DNA from: an uncultured Lachnospiraceae bacterium
GTDB taxonomy: Bacteria; Bacillota; Clostridia; Lachnospirales; Lachnospiraceae
NCBI GenBank assembly: GCA_947588995.1
Contig: CANPZI010000022.1
Coordinates: 1 to 45,410 of the forward strand
DNA length: 45,410 bases
Reading direction: 5' to 3'
Made by a program: the position numbers and the translations under genes. The notes below the pieces were generated by a model that had not been told where the DNA came from, ran no database searches, and saw nothing but the letters and a program-made list of their open reading frames with translations. Positions 7,580 through 16,565 of the stretch are shown here, in pieces. The first letter of the stretch is position 1. Each line of letters begins with the position of its first letter.

Positions 7580-9423
7580 ATCGCCGCCCTGCCTCCTTTC
7601 AGATTGCCGTAGCCGAAGTGGTCGCACCTGAGGCACCTCGCCGCCTCCTGCGCCGCCTCCTGCTTCGTCATGGAATACTCTATCGCGTCAAAATCATGCT
7701 TTCTCTCGCACGCCTCGCGCTCGCACAGGTTGATTCTGCCGCAGGGCTGCTTGTCGCCGTAAGTCACCTGCGGGATCTCCACATCGCAGGAGATCGTGTG
7801 ATGATACCCCAGATACTCGTCGATGTTGGCCGCGGCGACTTTGCCGGCGGCGATCGCACGGATCACGGTGGCGGGGCCCGTCACACAGTCGCCTCCCGCG
7901 AAGACGCCGGGCACATCCCTGACGCCGCTCTCGCTCATGGCGTCCAGCATACCCCTCTTGACCGGGATCCCGGACTCCTCGAAGTGCCGGGACTCAATGC
8001 CCTGCCCGATCGCAACGACTACGATATCGCAGGGAATCCGCACAAGCTCCACATCCGCTTTCACCGGCTTGGCTCTTCCCCAGGCGTCGATCGGTCCGAT
8101 GATCTGCGGTTCCACCCAGATCGCCGCGACCCTGCCGTTCTCATCGGCTTCGATCTTATGGGGCGCTTTCAGGCTGTACAGCTCCGCGCCCTCCGCGATG
8201 GCGCCCTCCACTTCCTCCGGCAGCGCGGTCATATCTTCCTGTCTTCTGCGGTAGGCAATACCGACGGATTTGGCCCCGAGACGGATCGCGGACCTGGTGC
8301 AGTCCATCGCGACGTTGCCGCCGCCCACCACGATGACTCTCTTGTCCTTGAAATCGGGCGGGTTGTCGTCCCCGATCCCCCGCAGCATCTCGACCGCCGA
8401 GATGACGCCCTCGGAGTCCTCGCCGTCGATGCCGATCTTCTTGTCCGTATGGGCGCCGATCGCAATATACACGGCGTCATAATCATTCCGCAGCTGCTCG
8501 AAAGATATCGTGTCCTCCTCGTTGCCCACCGTCACCGAGGTGTGCACCTCCACACCCGTGGAGAGGATCGCTTCGATGTCCTCCTCCAGCCTCTCTCTGG
8601 GAAAACGATAGTTGGGGATCCCGTAGCGCAGCATACCGCCCAGTTTGCTCTTGCTCTCAAACACAACGGCGTGGTGCCCCATCAGCTCCAGATAGTAAGC
8701 CGCCGACAGGCCGCCCGGGCCGCCGCCCACGATGGCGATCCTCTTGCCGGTGCTCTCTGCCTTCTCCGGCACGGGAACGGTGTTCGCCCGCGCATTGTCC
8801 ACCGCCATCTTCTTGAGTCCTCTGATATTGACGGAACTGTCGATCATATTCCTGCGGCATCTCGCCTCGCAGGGATGTTCGCAGATCAGGGCGCAGGCCG
8901 TCGGGAAAGGATTGTCCTTGCGGATCAGCTTCACCGCGTCCGCGTAGCGCTCCTCGCCGACCAGCGCGATATATCCCGGAATGTCCACGCCCGCCGGGCA
9001 CAGCGCCACGCAGGGCACGGGCTGTGTGATGGAGTAAGAACATTTTCCGTGTTCAATATGATACAGATAATCGTCCCGGAATCCCACCAGGCCCGCCAGA
9101 ACCATGTGCGCCGCCTCGTATCCGATCGCGCAGTCGGCGGAATCCGTGATGTTGTTCGCCGTCTCCTCGATCAGATCAAGCGTCCGCAGATCCGCCCTGT
9201 TCTCCAGCACATCCTCCAGCAGATGGGAGAGCTGTAAGATGCCGACCCTGCAGGGCACACACTTGCCGCAGGTCTGCGCATGACAGGTTTTTAAGAAAGA
9301 CAGCTGCAGATCGATGGGGCACAGTCCCGGAGGGCTTGCGATGATGTGGCGTTCCAGATCCTTGTACAACCGTTCTACCGTTAGCTGCGCCTGATTCGGC
9401 GTGCTGATTTTTAGTCTGCTCAT
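7573..9423 (-). CDS. NuoF-type 4Fe-4S / GltD-like NAD(P)-FAD oxidoreductase, likely hydrogenase partner
   Basis: 616 aa. The N-terminal part carries the NuoF C-terminal iron-sulfur motif (CGKCVPC, residues 52-58, plus C98 in ADCAIG) but no FMN/NADH-binding NuoF core. The rest resembles the small subunit of glutamate synthase and NfnB: cysteine motifs CALCPAGVDIPGY and CEHPCEARCRR, a Rossmann FAD motif GGGPGGLSAAYY, an NAD(P) motif GGGNVAMDC and a C-terminal FAGGDC segment. It probably passes electrons between NAD(P)H and the hydrogenase encoded immediately downstream (7-nt overlap). The ATG at 9423 is chosen because AAGGTG lies 6 nt upstream. Whether it bifurcates electrons is not visible from sequence. 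Confidence 0.85.
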   Translation of the reverse strand: MSRLKISTPNQAQLTVERLYKDLERHIIASPPGLCPIDLQLSFLKTCHAQTCGKCVPCRVGILQLSHLLEDVLENRADLRTLDLIEETANNITDSADCAIGYEAAHMVLAGLVGFRDDYLYHIEHGKCSYSITQPVPCVALCPAGVDIPGYIALVGEERYADAVKLIRKDNPFPTACALICEHPCEARCRRNMIDSSVNIRGLKKMAVDNARANTVPVPEKAESTGKRIAIVGGGPGGLSAAYYLELMGHHAVVFESKSKLGGMLRYGIPNYRFPRERLEEDIEAILSTGVEVHTSVTVGNEEDTISFEQLRNDYDAVYIAIGAHTDKKIGIDGEDSEGVISAVEMLRGIGDDNPPDFKDKRVIVVGGGNVAMDCTRSAIRLGAKSVGIAYRRRQEDMTALPEEVEGAIAEGAELYSLKAPHKIEADENGRVAAIWVEPQIIGPIDAWGRAKPVKADVELVRIPCDIVVVAIGQGIESRHFEESGIPVKRGMLDAMSESGVRDVPGVFAGGDCVTGPATVIRAIAAGKVAAANIDEYLGYHHTISCDVEIPQVTYGDKQPCGRINLCEREACERKHDFDAIEYSMTKQEAAQEAARCLRCDHFGYGNLKGGRAAIW

Positions 9424-9479
9424 ACTCATCACCTTAATTGATTCGCTTATTTTTTGCTGCTTTTGTTTTCCCCGCTTAT

Positions 9480-9494
9480 GTGCTATGATAGCAC
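9480..9494. promoter_or_regulatory. Palindrome in the hydrogenase / pectinesterase divergent promoter region
   Basis: A perfect palindrome, GTGCTATGATAGCAC, halfway between the divergent starts at 9423 (minus) and 9515 (plus). It contains TATGAT (9484-9489), a plausible -10 for the plus gene, although its -35 (TTTTGT at 9461-9466) is weak. It could be an operator for both transcripts. It differs from the LacI-type palindromes elsewhere in the island. Confidence 0.4.
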
Positions 9495-9514
9495 CAAAAA
9501 GGAGGACCGAAGCC

Positions 9515-10522
9515 ATGCTTACACTGACTGTCGCACCGGACGGCAATTCCGCCGCCGAAAATACATTTTCCACGATCACACAGGCGATCGCGCAGATCCC
9601 CAAAGATAACGACGAACCCGTCACGATAAAAGTGGCGCCCGGCGTCTATGAGGAAAAGATCACCCTCGACCACCCTCATGTACATCTGATCGGCACATCC
9701 GCTGCCGAGTGCATCATCACCTACGGCGACTACGCCAGAGATCTCATGCCCGACGGCTCGAAGCGGGGAACGTTCCGCTCCTACACATTCCTGCTGGACG
9801 CGGACGATGTGACCCTGGAGAATCTGACCATCCGCAACAGCGCTTTCCCGCGCTCCAGGGCCGGCCAGGCGGTCGCCCTGTACGCCGACGGAGACAATCT
9901 GTGTGTCAGGTCCTGCCGTCTGGAAAGCTATCAGGATACGCTCTTCACGGGGCCTCTGCCGCCCGCTCCCATGCAGATCGGCGGTTTCACCGGCCCGAAA
10001 GAATTTGCCGAACGGCGCATCGGGCATCACTACTACAAAGACTGCTATATCTGCGGCGATGTGGATTTCATCTTCGGCAGCGCCATCGCCTACTTTGAGA
10101 CCTGCGAGATTGCCTCCGTCTTCTCCGAAGAACTTCCCGCGGAACCCGACGGCGGCACTCCCGTCTACGGCTACGTCACAGCCGCCTCCACACCGGAGGG
10201 CTGTCCTTACGGCTATGTCTTCGACCGCTGCCGCTTCACCTCCACCTGCCCGAAAGCAAGCGTCTATCTCGGAAGACCCTGGCGCGACTATGCGCAGACC
10301 GTACTCATAGGCTGCGAGCTGGGCGAGCACATTCGCCCTGAGGGTTTTCACGACTGGAACAAACCGAAAGCCAGGGAGACGGTCTTCTATGCCGAGTATC
10401 AAAGCAGGGGCCCCGGCGCCGACAACGGCGCGAACCGGCGCGCCGGCTTCGTTCATCTGCTGTCCGCCGAGGAAGCGCTTCATTACACGAGAGATAAAGT
10501 GCTGCCGGGCTTTCGTTTCTAA
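9515..10522 (+). CDS. Pectin methylesterase (CE8), predicted cytoplasmic
   Basis: 335 aa, right-handed beta-helix pectinesterase of carbohydrate esterase family 8, which removes methyl esters from galacturonan. Visible motifs are GQAVALYADGD, the SYQDTLF segment with the Gln of the oxyanion hole, GDVDFIFG (catalytic Asp) and LGRPWRDY (Arg). The ATG at 9515 has AAGGAGG 9 nt upstream, and the protein from there has no signal peptide. An upstream in-frame start would add a hydrophobic N-terminus but has no ribosome binding site and would run through the promoter region. It is transcribed divergently from the hydrogenase operon and ends 24 nt from the convergent GH28 gene. It probably de-esterifies imported oligogalacturonides. 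Confidence 0.9.
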   Translation: MLTLTVAPDGNSAAENTFSTITQAIAQIPKDNDEPVTIKVAPGVYEEKITLDHPHVHLIGTSAAECIITYGDYARDLMPDGSKRGTFRSYTFLLDADDVTLENLTIRNSAFPRSRAGQAVALYADGDNLCVRSCRLESYQDTLFTGPLPPAPMQIGGFTGPKEFAERRIGHHYYKDCYICGDVDFIFGSAIAYFETCEIASVFSEELPAEPDGGTPVYGYVTAASTPEGCPYGYVFDRCRFTSTCPKASVYLGRPWRDYAQTVLIGCELGEHIRPEGFHDWNKPKARETVFYAEYQSRGPGADNGANRRAGFVHLLSAEEALHYTRDKVLPGFRF

Positions 10523-10546
10523 AACAGTTCCCTCTTCCGCGCAGGA

Positions 10547-12106
10547 TCAGTCTTTCACGATCTCGTCTACGCCGGACGTGATGACCGGCTCGCCCGCGGC
10601 TCCCGTCACCTCGACATTCTCCAGGACGAGACGCTTCACGTTGCTGGCGTAGATTCCTTTCAGAGAGCAGGCCTCCACGCCCGCCGACATGGCCGGCACG
10701 TCGCACTTGGGATCTTTCGCGTAGGAGACGCGGATGTTCTTCATCCTGATCTCCTCGATCTTCTGCTCCGGCAGCCCGTCAAAATAAGCCGCCGCCACAT
10801 GGCAGTTCTTCGCATTGATATCCTCAAAGCACAGCCTCTTGATATAAGGCGTCCTGTGATCCACCGGATATTTCTCTCTGCTCTGCACATACTCCGTCTT
10901 GCCGTCCGGATCGCAGAAATAGAAACAGTTCACCACAAAGGGCGTCATCACGTGATTCATGTCAATCCCGCGAAACGTGATCTTATCCAGCACGGCGTCC
11001 TCGCCTCTGCCGCGCCTCGTCTTGATCCGCAGCCCTCTGTCCGTGTTGGAGAACAGGCATTCCTCCACGGTGAGATTCTTCACGCCGCCCGCCATCTCGC
11101 TGCCGATCGTGACCGCGCCGTGCCCGTCCTGCATCAGACATTGATAGATATGTATGTTCTCCGAGGGCGTCTTATGCTTTCTGCCCATGTAGATCTTGCC
11201 GGATTTCACCGCGATACAGTCGTCGCCGAGGCTGAAGCGTATGCCGGCGATCTCCACATCCCGGCAGGATTCCGGGTCAAGCCCGTCGGTGTTCGGCGAC
11301 ACGCTCGGATTCTCGATCTTCAGGTCATAGAAGCCCAGCTTCTTACTGAAGAACGGGTGCAGCGTCCAGGAGGGACTGTTGCAGAATTTGACGCCCTGCA
11401 GCACGATGTCCTCACAGTGATTGAGGAAAAACATCCTGGGCCGGAACGCGATGTTCATCACCTTCGGGTCTTTCCACCAGTTGTCCGTAGAGGCGTTGCC
11501 GTTGATGCAGCCCTCGCCGTACAGCACCACGTCCTCCACGCCGATCCCCGTGATGATCGCCGCGAACATCGGCAGCGGATTGCCCTCCCAGGTACCCAGA
11601 TAATACTCGTCCGTCTCGTCGTAGCTCTCGATCAGCGCCGGGAAACGCGGAAATGACTGTCTGTCCGTGATGGCCAGGAGTTCCGCCCCCGCGGCCACCT
11701 CGATCTTCACATGGCTTTTCAGAAAAAGGCTCGTGATCCGGTAAGTGCCCGCCGGAATGAGGACTCTGCTGTCCTTCGGGCAGGCCATGATCGCCGCCTG
11801 GATATATTTTGTGTCGTCGCTTACGCCGTCGCCCTGTGCCCCGAAATCTTTCACGTTCAATGTGACGAACTCGTAGTCCGTGCGGAAAGAGAACCGTCCC
11901 GTCTCCGCCCCCTGTCCGTCCGTCACGACAAGCGTATACGCCGTGTCCGGCTTCAGGCCGAAGAGGGATGTGACGACCGTGTCCGTCTCTTTCACATCCT
12001 CCCCGTTCAGCGCCAGCCGGTACGGCTCTCTCGTGTTATAGATGCCGCCGTCCGCGAGCTTAAGCGTCACGCTTCTCGCGGTCTTCGTCAACAATGCTAT
12101 CTCCAT
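10547..12106 (-). CDS. GH28 polygalacturonase-type glycoside hydrolase, predicted cytoplasmic
   Basis: 519 aa. Residues 1 to about 78 form a fibronectin-III-like domain, as in several exo-acting GH28 enzymes. The rest is the GH28 beta-helix, with the catalytic Asp motifs NTDGLD and GDDC, then GHGAVTIGSE and RIKTRRGRG. It should cleave galacturonic acid from the ends of (rhamno)galacturonan oligomers. No signal peptide is seen. The start ATG 12106 follows GGGAGG by 5 nt. It is the last gene of the uxaB-uxaA-GH105-GH28 operon. The fibronectin domain favours an exo-enzyme; homogalacturonan and rhamnogalacturonan specificity cannot be told apart by eye. Confidence 0.9.
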   Translation of the reverse strand: MEIALLTKTARSVTLKLADGGIYNTREPYRLALNGEDVKETDTVVTSLFGLKPDTAYTLVVTDGQGAETGRFSFRTDYEFVTLNVKDFGAQGDGVSDDTKYIQAAIMACPKDSRVLIPAGTYRITSLFLKSHVKIEVAAGAELLAITDRQSFPRFPALIESYDETDEYYLGTWEGNPLPMFAAIITGIGVEDVVLYGEGCINGNASTDNWWKDPKVMNIAFRPRMFFLNHCEDIVLQGVKFCNSPSWTLHPFFSKKLGFYDLKIENPSVSPNTDGLDPESCRDVEIAGIRFSLGDDCIAVKSGKIYMGRKHKTPSENIHIYQCLMQDGHGAVTIGSEMAGGVKNLTVEECLFSNTDRGLRIKTRRGRGEDAVLDKITFRGIDMNHVMTPFVVNCFYFCDPDGKTEYVQSREKYPVDHRTPYIKRLCFEDINAKNCHVAAAYFDGLPEQKIEEIRMKNIRVSYAKDPKCDVPAMSAGVEACSLKGIYASNVKRLVLENVEVTGAAGEPVITSGVDEIVKD

Positions 12107-12134
12107 AGGATCCTCCCTGTCGTGAATCTGCGCC

Positions 12135-13247
12135 TCACTGCTCCCTCTTTGCCGCCAGATACTGCGCGTAAGCCATCATGAAAGGCCCGACTCCCTTGGA
12201 ATCGTCCGCCACAACAGGCTCGGAGAGATAATACTCGACGCTGCCGTCCCGCTTCGGGTTGCTCGCAGGCCCCAGGCCCGCCACGGAACAGATACCCGTA
12301 AGCTGCAGTCTGCCGTCGATCTCCTGCAGCTTGTTACCCGCCAGGCTCTCCACGATCTCCATGCCGACGGACTCGTATTTCTCTTTCTGCAGGATACCCA
12401 TGCGGCAGGCTTTCAGAATGGAGTAAGCCACCATCGCGCTGCCGGACGTCTCCAGATAGTTATTCGGCACATCCGGCCTGTCGATGACCTGATAGAACAG
12501 CTTCGACTCCTTGTCCTGATACCGCAGCATGCCCTTGAGCACCAGCTTGTAGATATCTTCCAGCGTGCGGTACTGCTCGTAGATCTCAATGCTCATCTTG
12601 TCCATGACATCGACGAGCGCCATCAGATACCAGCCCATGCTGCGGAGCCAGAAGTTCGGGGAGCAGCCCGTCTCCTTGTTCGCCCAGAACTGCTCTTTCG
12701 CCTCGTCGTAGGCGTGGTAACAGATGCCCTTGTCCTTGTCGTACAGATATTTCTGCACATTCTCAAACTGGGAGATGATATCGTTGTACTTCTCCTTCCT
12801 GTCGTACTTCGTCTCGTACTCCATATAGAAAGGCTGCGCCATATACAGGCCGTCCAACCAAATCTGATTCGGATAGATCTCCTTGTGGAAGAAATTGCCG
12901 GTGGAGCATCGAGGATGGACGCGGAGCCTGTTCATGACAAACTCGATTGCCTTGCGGTATTTCTCCTCACCCGTAACGTCGTACATAAAGAAGAGGATCT
13001 TGCCGCTGTTGATGCTGTCGATGTTGAACTTCTCCAGCTCGTAATGCGCGATCGTGCCGTCCTCCATCACGAAGTGCTTCAGATAATTCTCGATGAACGA
13101 GAAATATTTCTGCTCGCCGGTCACGTCATACAGATACTTCGCGCCCAGCAGCACGCAGCCGTCCTCATAGTTCCAGTATTCCTTATACCTCTTGTACCCC
13201 TCCAGATACGCGTCGATAAAAGAATTTACCCTCTCTTCCATTCCCAT
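12135..13247 (-). CDS. GH105 unsaturated galacturonyl/rhamnogalacturonyl hydrolase
   Basis: 370 aa, (alpha/alpha)6-barrel protein of the YteR/YesR family (GH105). These enzymes hydrate and release the unsaturated galacturonate at the non-reducing end of lyase products. The catalytic Asp is in QIWLDGLYM. Further family segments are WLRSMGWYLMALVD and SGSAMVAYSILKA. The ATG at 13247 is preferred because GGAGG lies about 8 nt upstream. It has no signal peptide, so substrates must be imported. Its product would feed KduI and KduD, which links this operon to the kdu operon. It is followed 28 nt later by GH28. Confidence 0.9.
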   Translation of the reverse strand: MGMEERVNSFIDAYLEGYKRYKEYWNYEDGCVLLGAKYLYDVTGEQKYFSFIENYLKHFVMEDGTIAHYELEKFNIDSINSGKILFFMYDVTGEEKYRKAIEFVMNRLRVHPRCSTGNFFHKEIYPNQIWLDGLYMAQPFYMEYETKYDRKEKYNDIISQFENVQKYLYDKDKGICYHAYDEAKEQFWANKETGCSPNFWLRSMGWYLMALVDVMDKMSIEIYEQYRTLEDIYKLVLKGMLRYQDKESKLFYQVIDRPDVPNNYLETSGSAMVAYSILKACRMGILQKEKYESVGMEIVESLAGNKLQEIDGRLQLTGICSVAGLGPASNPKRDGSVEYYLSEPVVADDSKGVGPFMMAYAQYLAAKREQ

Positions 13248-13297
13248 TTTTTCTCCCTCCATAGCTGTAGGCACGGCCTGTGACCGCCGTGCCGCTC

Positions 13298-14776
13298 TTA
13301 CAAAGTTACGCCCTGCTTAAAGATCGCCATATCGTGGAAACCGGCTTTCTCACTGCACACTTTCCGGCCGGAAGCCGTCTCCAGCACGAGCCGGAACAGT
13401 TCCTCCGCGGTATCCTCCATGCTGCCGCCCTCCACCAGAGTACCCGCGTTGAAATCGATCCAGTTCGATTTTCTCCCCGCCAGCCCCGAATTGCTCGCGA
13501 TTTTCATGGTCGGCACGGGCGACGCGAAAGGTGTTCCCCGCCCTGTGGTGAACAGGACAATGTGCGCGCCGCTGGCGGCCAGCGCCGTCGCCGCAACCAG
13601 ATCGTTGCCCGGCGCGCTCAAGAGATTTAAGCCCGCCGTCTGCACCCGCTCGCCGTAATGCAGCACGCCGGTCACCGCCGCGCTGCCGGACTTCTGCGTG
13701 CACCCCAGAGACTTATCCTCCAGCGTGGAGATGCCGCCTTTCTTGTTGCCCGGCGAAGGGTTCTCATAGATCGTCTGGTTATTGCTCTTGAAATAATTCT
13801 TAAAATCGTTGATTAACGTCACCGTCTTGTCGAACAGCTGCTCATCCGCGCAGCGGTTCATCAGGATCGTCTCCGCGCCGAACATCTCCGGCACCTCCGT
13901 GAGGATCGTCGTGCCGCCCGCGCCGATCAGCAGATCGGAGAAGCGTCCCACCAGTGGGTTCGCCGTGATGCCGGAGAAGCCGTCGCTGCCGCCGCACTTT
14001 AAGCCCACGATCAGCTTAGAGGCGCTGATCTTCGTCCGCTTCAGCACACAGGCGCGCCCGATCAGCTCTTTCACGATCTCCACGCCGTCCGCAATCTCGT
14101 CCGCGCTCTCCTGGCATACCAGGAACTTCACGCGGTCCGCGTCATACTCTCCTATGTATTCTTTCAGTACATCTATATTGCTGTTCTCGCAGCCAAGCCC
14201 CAGAACCAGCACGCCGCCCGCGTTGGGATGATGAATCAGATCTGCCAGGATCGTCCTCGTGTGCTCCTGATCGTCCCCCATCTGGGAACAGCCGTAAGGG
14301 TGCGGGAAAGCGATGACCTCCTCCACGCTCCCTTTCACATAGGCGTTCGCCTGCTTCGCAATGGCCTCCGCCACATTGTTCACGCAGCCCACGGTGGGAA
14401 TGATCCAGATCTCGTTGCGCACGCCGATCGTCCCGTCACTCCGCTCAAAGCCCTCGAAATACGCCTCTCTGGCGGGAAGCTCCCTCGGCTTTGCCGGCTC
14501 GTAGGTGTAGGTCAGCAGATCGCCGAGGCCGGTCTTTACATTGTGCGTATGGATCCACTCGCCCTTTCGCACCGCCTCTTTCGTGCGGCCGATGGGGTAG
14601 CCATACTTGACGACCTCCTCGCCGGCCGCCAGATCCTTAAGCGCCATTTTGTGGCCCGCGGGAATCTCCGTGACGGCGGTAATCTTCTCCTCCCCGACGG
14701 ACACCTGCGCGCCCTCGGGGATCGTCTCTATCGCTACGGCAACGTTGTCGCCCTCGTTGATTTTTAAGATCGTCAT
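13298..14776 (-). CDS. uxaA: Altronate dehydratase
   Basis: 492 aa, UxaA/GarD family, metal-dependent, converting D-altronate to KDG. The N-terminal SAF domain (about 1-95) contains KMALKDLAAGEEVVKYGYPIG and is followed by the catalytic region with FERSDGTIGVRNEIWIIPTVGCVNN-type sequence, FPHPYGCSQMG, LKCGGSDGFSGITANP and TTGRGTPFASP. The length matches the family. Its ATG overlaps the uxaB stop by 4 nt (14773-14776), so the two consecutive enzymes are translationally coupled. Confidence 0.94.
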   Translation of the reverse strand: MTILKINEGDNVAVAIETIPEGAQVSVGEEKITAVTEIPAGHKMALKDLAAGEEVVKYGYPIGRTKEAVRKGEWIHTHNVKTGLGDLLTYTYEPAKPRELPAREAYFEGFERSDGTIGVRNEIWIIPTVGCVNNVAEAIAKQANAYVKGSVEEVIAFPHPYGCSQMGDDQEHTRTILADLIHHPNAGGVLVLGLGCENSNIDVLKEYIGEYDADRVKFLVCQESADEIADGVEIVKELIGRACVLKRTKISASKLIVGLKCGGSDGFSGITANPLVGRFSDLLIGAGGTTILTEVPEMFGAETILMNRCADEQLFDKTVTLINDFKNYFKSNNQTIYENPSPGNKKGGISTLEDKSLGCTQKSGSAAVTGVLHYGERVQTAGLNLLSAPGNDLVAATALAASGAHIVLFTTGRGTPFASPVPTMKIASNSGLAGRKSNWIDFNAGTLVEGGSMEDTAEELFRLVLETASGRKVCSEKAGFHDMAIFKQGVTL

Positions 14777-16251
14777 GAGAAATGCTCCTCCATCGTTTTT
14801 CTCATCCCTTTTGCGTTGATCTCATCGAGATAGCCCGCGACAGCATCCGCCAAGCCCTCCGTTTTGCCAAGCTCCGGCCCGAAGAAGTCCTCATTGTTCA
14901 GGAACGCCGTGACGAACTGCTTCGTATCCTTGCCGGTGTGTTCCGCGAAGAACCGCAGCACCGCCGCGTCGTCCATGATCTGGTACTCCTGTCCGTCCCT
15001 GTGGCCAATCAACGCCTTGTCGCGAAGCTCCGTGCCCTGATAAAACGCCATCAGCGCCGCGATGGAAAATGTCAGGTGCGCGGGCAGTCTGCCGTTCTTC
15101 TCCACATAGCCGAGGAAGCTGGGCATACATCTCGCGCGCCACTTGGAGACGGAGTTGAGGGAAATCGAGAGCAGCGCGTGCTTTACATACGGATTGTTGA
15201 ATCTCGTGATGACAGCCTGCGCGAAATCCTCCAGCTCACTCTTCGGCAGCGTCAGCGTCGGGATGACCTCGTCGAAAATCGTCGCTTTCATGAATTTGAA
15301 GATCAGCTCATCCTTCATGGACTCCAGCACGATATCGTTGCCCGCCAGATAGGAGGCGAGGACAAAAGAGGTGTGCGCGCCGTTCAGGATGCGGACTTTT
15401 CTCTGCTTATAGGGCTTCTGGTTGTCCGTGAAGATCACGTTCATGCCGGACATGCCCGCCAGCGCCTTGTCGAGCGGCAGCTCCCCGCTGATGTCTTTCG
15501 CGCTCTCGATCACCCAGAGGGCAAAAGGCTCGCCGGTCACAATCAGCTCATCCTTATAACCCCACTCCTGCCAGAGCTTCTCCTCCTCATCTTTCGGATA
15601 ACCGGTAATGATACGGTCCACCAGCGTGGAGGTGAAGACGCAGGCCTCGTCAAGCCACTTCTTGAAACCGTCCTCCAGGCCCCAGTTATCCGCCTGCTTT
15701 AAGACGCACTCTCTCAGATGGATGCCGTTGTCGTCGATCAGTTCTACCGGCAGCATCACCAGACCCTTGTCCGGCGCGCCGTTGAAATGTTTGTATCTCT
15801 CATACAGGAATTTCGCCAGCTTGGCGGGGAAGCTCTTGGGCGGATTCATCTCCAGCCTGTCGCTCTCGTCGTAGACGATGCCGGCCTCGGTGGTGTTGGA
15901 GACGATGTAGCGCAGCGTGTCGAGTTTTGCGTAAGCGCTGTACTTCTCATACTCTTCATGCGCCGCAACCGCGTCCGCCACGCTGGTGATCACCCGGTTC
16001 ATCACGGTCGGCTCGCCGTCCACGATACCCCGCAGGGAAACCGTGTACTGGCACTCCTGATTATGAAAACGGTCCAGCGTGCCGTACTCAATCGGCTTCA
16101 CCAGAACGATGTCTCCGTCAAACAGCCCTTTCTCATTGGCAATATCGATCATGTAATCCACGAATCCGCGCAGGAAATTTCCCTCGCCGAACTGCAGCAC
16201 TTTGACCGGCCTTGTCTTCTTACCCGTTTTGCTCCTCTGCAATAATTCCAT
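14773..16251 (-). CDS. uxaB: Tagaturonate reductase (altronate oxidoreductase)
   Basis: 492 aa from the chosen start. A member of the long-chain mannitol dehydrogenase family that reduces D-tagaturonate to D-altronate with NADH. The N-terminal nucleotide-binding segment VLQFGEGNFLRGFVDYMID and the KVRILNGAHTSFV active-site segment are clear. The ATG at 16251 has GGAGG at 5 nt and gives the usual N-terminal length. An alternative ATG at 16296 has AGGAGG at 11 nt and would add 15 residues. First gene of its operon, behind a strong promoter with a LacI-type palindrome at the predicted transcription start. It uses NADH, as does KduD, which matters for the redox question raised by the hydrogenase. 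Confidence 0.93.
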   Translation of the reverse strand: MELLQRSKTGKKTRPVKVLQFGEGNFLRGFVDYMIDIANEKGLFDGDIVLVKPIEYGTLDRFHNQECQYTVSLRGIVDGEPTVMNRVITSVADAVAAHEEYEKYSAYAKLDTLRYIVSNTTEAGIVYDESDRLEMNPPKSFPAKLAKFLYERYKHFNGAPDKGLVMLPVELIDDNGIHLRECVLKQADNWGLEDGFKKWLDEACVFTSTLVDRIITGYPKDEEEKLWQEWGYKDELIVTGEPFALWVIESAKDISGELPLDKALAGMSGMNVIFTDNQKPYKQRKVRILNGAHTSFVLASYLAGNDIVLESMKDELIFKFMKATIFDEVIPTLTLPKSELEDFAQAVITRFNNPYVKHALLSISLNSVSKWRARCMPSFLGYVEKNGRLPAHLTFSIAALMAFYQGTELRDKALIGHRDGQEYQIMDDAAVLRFFAEHTGKDTKQFVTAFLNNEDFFGPELGKTEGLADAVAGYLDEINAKGMRKTMEEHFS

Positions 16252-16341
16252 CTTGTCCTCCATTCTGAGATCCATACCATTCTCTGTGTATTTCATAAGC
16301 CCCGGCGCCTCCTCTGTTCCCTCTCAAAAAGCGCAAATTTG

Positions 16342-16390
16342 TGTAAGGGCTTACAAACTAAATTTTACAACCAACACCGATATAAGTCAA
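16342..16390 (-). promoter_or_regulatory. uxaB operon promoter with LacI-type operator
   Basis: Minus strand: -35 TTGACT (16385-16390), 17-nt spacer, -10 TAAAAT (16362-16367). The perfect palindrome TGTAAGGGCTTACA at 16342-16355 sits right at the expected transcription start, a classical repressor position. Confidence 0.75.
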
Positions 16391-16471
16391 CCTTGTTTTG
16401 CTTTATTTTAACCGGCGATTTTCACAACTTTCCGGCCACATTTTCTCACTTCTTTTTTTGCGGAAAAAATA

Positions 16472-16528
16472 TTGTAAATCTCATGCGGCTATTGTATAAT
16501 AAGTTTGTTTATCATGTAAACGTTTTCA
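16472..16528 (+). promoter_or_regulatory. Regulator gene promoter with cre/LacI-type site
   Basis: -35 TTGTAA (16472-16477), 17-nt spacer, -10 TATAAT (16495-16500). TGTAAACGTTTTCA at 16515-16528 fits the published cre consensus TGWAARCGYTWNCW at every position and lies just past the predicted start. It could serve CcpA, autoregulation by the adjacent LacI-family gene, or both. Confidence 0.75.
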
Positions 16529-16565
16529 TAGCGTCAGGCAAAGCTGGGATAAAGGAGTTAAAACG

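Noticed and set aside
7618..9237. 539-codon plus-strand frame opposite the GltD-like gene
   Set aside because: Shadow of the oxidoreductase; no start signal and no domain resemblance.
9401..9514. Upstream start giving the pectinesterase a hydrophobic, signal-like N-terminus
   Set aside because: No ribosome binding site, the segment overlaps the divergent promoter and the other gene's start, and the ATG at 9515 has a strong AAGGAGG.
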